From Pseudomonas sp. GM78 (GTDB taxonomy: Bacteria > Pseudomonadota > Gammaproteobacteria > Pseudomonadales > Pseudomonadaceae), in the NCBI RefSeq assembly GCF_000282475.1, contig NZ_AKJF01000075.1, forward strand, positions 1 to 64,000: a DNA stretch of 64,000 nt, in the 5' to 3' direction. Below, piece after piece: positions 62,336 through 64,000 of this stretch. Each line of letters starts with the position of its first letter. Within the stretch, counting starts at the first letter, position 1. Position numbers and translations under genes: made by a program. Under the pieces are notes generated by a model. That model was not told where the DNA came from. It searched no databases and saw only the letters and a program-made list of their open reading frames with translations.

Positions 62336-63604
62336 ATGAAACAGATTCTTCCAACAACCGGTTCAGTGTTGTCCATGGCTGTCGTCTCGGGTTTCTCCAC
62401 CGGCGCGATAGCCGCCGAGGGCGGTTTCATCGAAGACACCACGGCCACCTTGCAAGCACGCAATTACTACTTCAGCCGCGACTATTCCGACATCGTCGGG
62501 GCCAATCAGCAATCGAAGGCCGAAGAGTGGGCGCAGGGATTCATCCTCAACGTCAAATCGGGTTATACAAAGGGCACTGTCGGGTTCGGCGTGGATGTGA
62601 TCGGCCTGCTCGGGCTCAAGCTCGACAGCAGCCCGGATCGGGTCAATACCGGTTTGCTGCCGGTGCAGGATGACGGGCGGGCGGCGAACGATTACAGCCG
62701 TCTGGAGGGCGCCTTGAAGATGCGCTACTCCAAAACCGAACTGAAAGTGGGGGAGTTGCAACCCAACCTGCCGGTGCTGGTGTTCAGCGATATCCGGCTG
62801 CTACCGCCCAGCTATCAGGGGGCGAGCATCAGCTCCAGCGAGATCAATGGCCTGACGCTGCAGGGCGGGCATTTGAATTCCACCAGCCTGCGCAACGAGG
62901 CCGGTGACGAAAAAATGCAGGCCATGCTCGGTCATGTCCCGCAACGTCAGGTCAGCAGTGACGGCTTCAATTTTGCCGGGGCCGATTACGTCTTCAACGA
63001 TAAACGCAGCTCGGTCAGCGCCTGGTACGGGCAACTGGAAGACATCTACAACCAGCGCTTCCTGGGGCTCAAGCACAGCCAGCCGATGGGTGACTGGGTA
63101 TTGGGGGCCAACCTCGGCTACTTCGATTCGCGCGAGGACGGCAAAAAACTGCTGGGCAATATCGACAACCAGGCGTTCTTTTCGCTGCTGTCGGCCAAGC
63201 GTGGCGGCCACACATTTTATCTCGGCTATCAGGGCATGTTCGGCGACAGTGCGTTCCCACGGGTGTTCGCCAACATCTCACCGCTGGGCAACGAAGTACC
63301 GACCTATGAGTTCGCCTTCACCGATGAACGCTCCTGGCAGGCGCGTTACGACTATGACTTTGCGGCCCTGGGAGTACCGGGGTTGACCAGCACCGTGCGC
63401 TACATCAGCGGCAACAATGTCAATACCGGCAAGGGGTATGAGGGCAAGGACCGTGAACGTGACCTGGACATCGGCTATGTGCTGCAGAGCGGCAGCCTCA
63501 AAGGCCTCGGCATCCGTGTGCGCAATGCGATGGCGCGGTCCAACTACCGCAGTGACATCGATGAAAACCGCTTGATCCTGAGTTACACCTGGACGCTGCT
63601 CTGA
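62336..63604 (+). CDS. benF: OprD-family outer-membrane porin, BenF-like
   Basis: A 422-residue porin with a signal peptide (through TGAIAAEG) and an 18-strand-type pattern. OprD features are [40 protein letters not shown] and [20 protein letters not shown]. It starts 17 bases after benE, so is co-transcribed. Subfamily (OpdK/BenF-like) is inferred from the neighbours. Confidence 0.87.
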   Translation: MKQILPTTGSVLSMAVVSGFSTGAIAAEGGFIEDTTATLQARNYYFSRDYSDIVGANQQSKAEEWAQGFILNVKSGYTKGTVGFGVDVIGLLGLKLDSSPDRVNTGLLPVQDDGRAANDYSRLEGALKMRYSKTELKVGELQPNLPVLVFSDIRLLPPSYQGASISSSEINGLTLQGGHLNSTSLRNEAGDEKMQAMLGHVPQRQVSSDGFNFAGADYVFNDKRSSVSAWYGQLEDIYNQRFLGLKHSQPMGDWVLGANLGYFDSREDGKKLLGNIDNQAFFSLLSAKRGGHTFYLGYQGMFGDSAFPRVFANISPLGNEVPTYEFAFTDERSWQARYDYDFAALGVPGLTSTVRYISGNNVNTGKGYEGKDRERDLDIGYVLQSGSLKGLGIRVRNAMARSNYRSDIDENRLILSYTWTLL

Positions 63605-63617
63605 GTGCCAGGGCGGA

Positions 63618-63860
63618 TCACAGGCTGCTGGTGCAATCACCGATGACGTTGTAGGTCACGCGGCGTGTCTGGCCCTGATGGTCGACATAGACCATGGTCG
63701 CTGGTACAACGCCGCACGCGGTGGCGGTGTCTGACACAGAAACCACCTTGGCGATGTCCAGCGGCTGGGCCGGGTTGTACAGGACAGCGAGGGGCTCGTT
63801 TTCAGCGGCCATGGCCGAGGTGGCGACGAGAGTCAGAAACAGGCTGATCAAGGTTTTCAT
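63618..63860 (-). CDS. DUF2790 family periplasmic protein
   Basis: An 80-residue protein with a signal peptide (MKTLISLFLTLVATSAMAAE). The mature part has the DUF2790 pattern (LDIAKVVSVSDTATACGVVP, YVDHQGQTRRVTYNVIGDC) with two cysteines likely paired. The ATG at 63860 is preferred over 63875. Its stop lies 13 bases from the convergent porin stop. The role is unknown; members I recall are induced by copper or stress. Confidence 0.85.
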   Translation of the reverse strand: MKTLISLFLTLVATSAMAAENEPLAVLYNPAQPLDIAKVVSVSDTATACGVVPATMVYVDHQGQTRRVTYNVIGDCTSSL

Positions 63861-63942
63861 TATGGCGAGCTCCATGTGGATTCGATGGGTAAAGTCTAGT
63901 CTTTGCCACCGCTGGATAAAGGGGCGAACGCCTGATACAGCC

Positions 63943-63957
63943 TTACATGAAACGTAA
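63943..63957. promoter_or_regulatory. Inverted TTAC-N7-GTAA site in the divergent gap
   Basis: TTACATGAAACGTAA sits between DUF2790 and the gene beginning at 63981. It has the form of a two-component response regulator site, but no regulator can be named. Confidence 0.3.
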
Positions 63958-63980
63958 CAGTCAGCGGCCGAGGGAGGCTT

Positions 63981-64000
63981 ATGGATTTGCTTAACAACTT
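63981..64000 (+). CDS. Start of a gene cut by the window end
   Basis: An ATG preceded by GGGAGG (8-base region) opens MDLLNN and runs off the window. Too little is present to name a product. Confidence 0.5.

Overview
The window is chromosomal DNA from a Pseudomonas, most likely of the P. fluorescens group. The ribosomal, tRNA-synthetase and type IV pilus genes read as Pseudomonas proteins. The gene order follows, from memory and unchecked, the P. aeruginosa PAO1 segment from about PA4608 (mapZ) to PA4542 (clpB), in reversed orientation. About ten REP/REPIN palindromes of the fluorescens type sit between genes. I see no phage, transposase, CRISPR array, rRNA operon or replication origin. This is mostly core genome, with two accessory-looking patches (a dicarboxylate transporter with two GntR regulators, and benzoate-type transporters).

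Layout. 1-3.9 kb: the c-di-GMP receptor mapZ, then cstA with its small YbdD-like partner and a CobW/YjiA GTPase. 3.9-6.7 kb: a minus-strand DctA-family transporter followed by two FCD-type GntR regulators. 7-12.3 kb: glyA and the large c-di-GMP enzyme morA. 12.6-16.5 kb: ettA, gdhA and an odd GreA/GreB-family protein. 16.5-26.8 kb: mostly conserved proteins of unknown role (two lipoproteins, DUF4105, DUF3015, a Lon-like protease, a YqhA membrane protein, DUF6482, FklB). 27-32.5 kb: a PhnA-like zinc ribbon protein, ispB, and rplU-rpmA-obgE-proB-creA. 32.7-40.7 kb: rpsT, murJ, then a tight ribF-ileS-lspA-fkpB-ispH run.

40.7-50.2 kb is the type IV pilus block: fimT alone on the minus strand, the overlapping operon fimU-pilV-pilW-pilX-pilY1-pilE, thiO, and the pilS-pilR two-component system. 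50.3-55.9 kb carries bamD, rluD, pgeF and clpB (with a sigma-32-like promoter). 56.2-56.6 kb has four tRNA genes (Asn, Pro, Lys, Pro). 56.8-59.5 kb has a type II NADH dehydrogenase, a 57-residue DUF3094 gene, a MOSC protein and a DUF1780 protein. 59.7-63.6 kb is a benK-benE-benF-like transporter/porin operon without catabolic genes. It is preceded by two direct repeats laid out like the XylS/BenR-controlled Pm promoter. The window ends in a DUF2790 gene and the first codons of another gene.

No wholly new multi-gene system stands out. The best leads are the orphan transporter operon with a Pm-like promoter, the short-armed Gre-family protein without one catalytic acid, the degenerate ATP-binding motifs in the Lon-like protease, the PilY1 that lacks its vWA domain inside a pilus cluster that seems inverted relative to PAO1, and the tRNA-Pro gene copied exactly across a terminator.
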